A stretch of 5,468 nucleotides of DNA. It comes from Dethiobacter sp. (GTDB lineage Bacteria; Bacillota; Dethiobacteria; DTU022). Below, in pieces: positions 5,349 to 5,468 of the stretch (within the stretch, counting starts at the first letter, position 1; each line of letters starts with the position of its first letter). The position numbers and the translations under genes were made by a program. The notes beneath the pieces were generated by a model that ran no database searches, was not told where the DNA came from, and saw only the letters and a program-made list of their open reading frames with translations. The stretch is from positions 1 to 5,468 of the forward strand of contig JAGXSR010000013.1 in NCBI GenBank assembly GCA_018333405.1, written 5' to 3'.

Positions 5349-5468
5349 TCAATATACTTCCTTACGATCACTCTTAGTCTAGATATTGTCATCAAGCTCC
5401 TTATCTTTCTTGAGATGATAAGGGTTAACCATAACTGCCGGTATACCGTATTCCTTAAAAAACCGTGC
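5349..5468 (-). pseudogene. Decayed IS110-family transposase fragment (N-terminal DEDD domain part)
   Basis: Reading inward from the right edge, 29 codons give a peptide whose core, GIPAVMVNPYHLKKDKELDD, matches the stretch of IS110-type DEDD transposases that normally continues DNSPTKNDRKDA. Here the frame hits TAG at 5379-5381 where the Pro of SPTKND is expected, and Ile replaces the Ser before it. The same frame then resumes similarity as TKSDRKE (5358-5378) and ends at a TGA at 5349-5351, 14 nt before the alcohol dehydrogenase ATG. Intact members have about 350-450 residues, so most of the C-terminal half, including the catalytic Ser region, is absent. The 5' part lies beyond the window. 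Family assignment rests on remembered motif similarity. The dehydrogenase promoter must lie within this remnant or farther upstream. Confidence 0.75.

Noticed and set aside
5335..5352. TTG start at 5352 giving a 392-residue alcohol dehydrogenase
   Set aside because: The AGGAGGAG ribosome site lies inside this extension and is ideally placed for ATG 5334; the extra six residues have no family support.
5379..5381. TAG as a pyrrolysine or readthrough codon in a functional transposase
   Set aside because: A TGA follows 10 codons later and most of the transposase C-terminal half is missing, so decay is the simpler explanation.

Overview
The window reads as a bacterial chromosome segment, most likely from a Firmicute of the Clostridia (a Peptococcaceae-like anaerobe is my guess). 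The basis is strong AGGAGG-type ribosome binding sites, a TTG start, mixed base composition, a fermentative iron-dependent alcohol dehydrogenase and a tRNA-Thr of common Firmicute type. The taxonomic call is inference only. All protein genes lie on the minus strand; the single tRNA lies on the plus strand.

Positions 1-2808, read right to left, hold a compact purine/thio-nucleoside salvage cluster: an MTA/MTI phosphorylase (mtnP-like), an amidohydrolase of the MTA/SAH deaminase family (mtaD), and the first 193 residues of the nucleotidase SurE, which runs off the left edge. mtaD and surE are 6 nt apart. The phosphorylase carries Asn206 and Ala208 where human MTAP has its two adenine-recognising aspartates. 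I therefore infer that the pair works in series: the deaminase turns methylthioadenosine into methylthioinosine, and the phosphorylase splits that to hypoxanthine and methylthioribose-1-phosphate.

Positions 2955-3938 encode a soluble TPR-repeat protein of unknown role. Its upstream region (3939-4070) contains a clear hairpin-forming inverted repeat and a divergent, well-formed sigma-A-type promoter that reads into tRNA-Thr(TGT) at 4071-4145.

Positions 4174-5334 encode an iron-containing alcohol dehydrogenase that is visibly more AT-rich than the salvage cluster. Directly upstream of it, at 5349-5468, is a decayed fragment of an IS110-family transposase whose reading frame is broken by an amber codon. 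tRNA 3' end, compositionally different gene and transposase remnant together suggest an acquired segment.

I see no CRISPR array, no known riboswitch class and no convincing rho-independent terminator. No gene-free stretch exceeds 300 bases; the longest gaps are 122-146 nt and are described individually.
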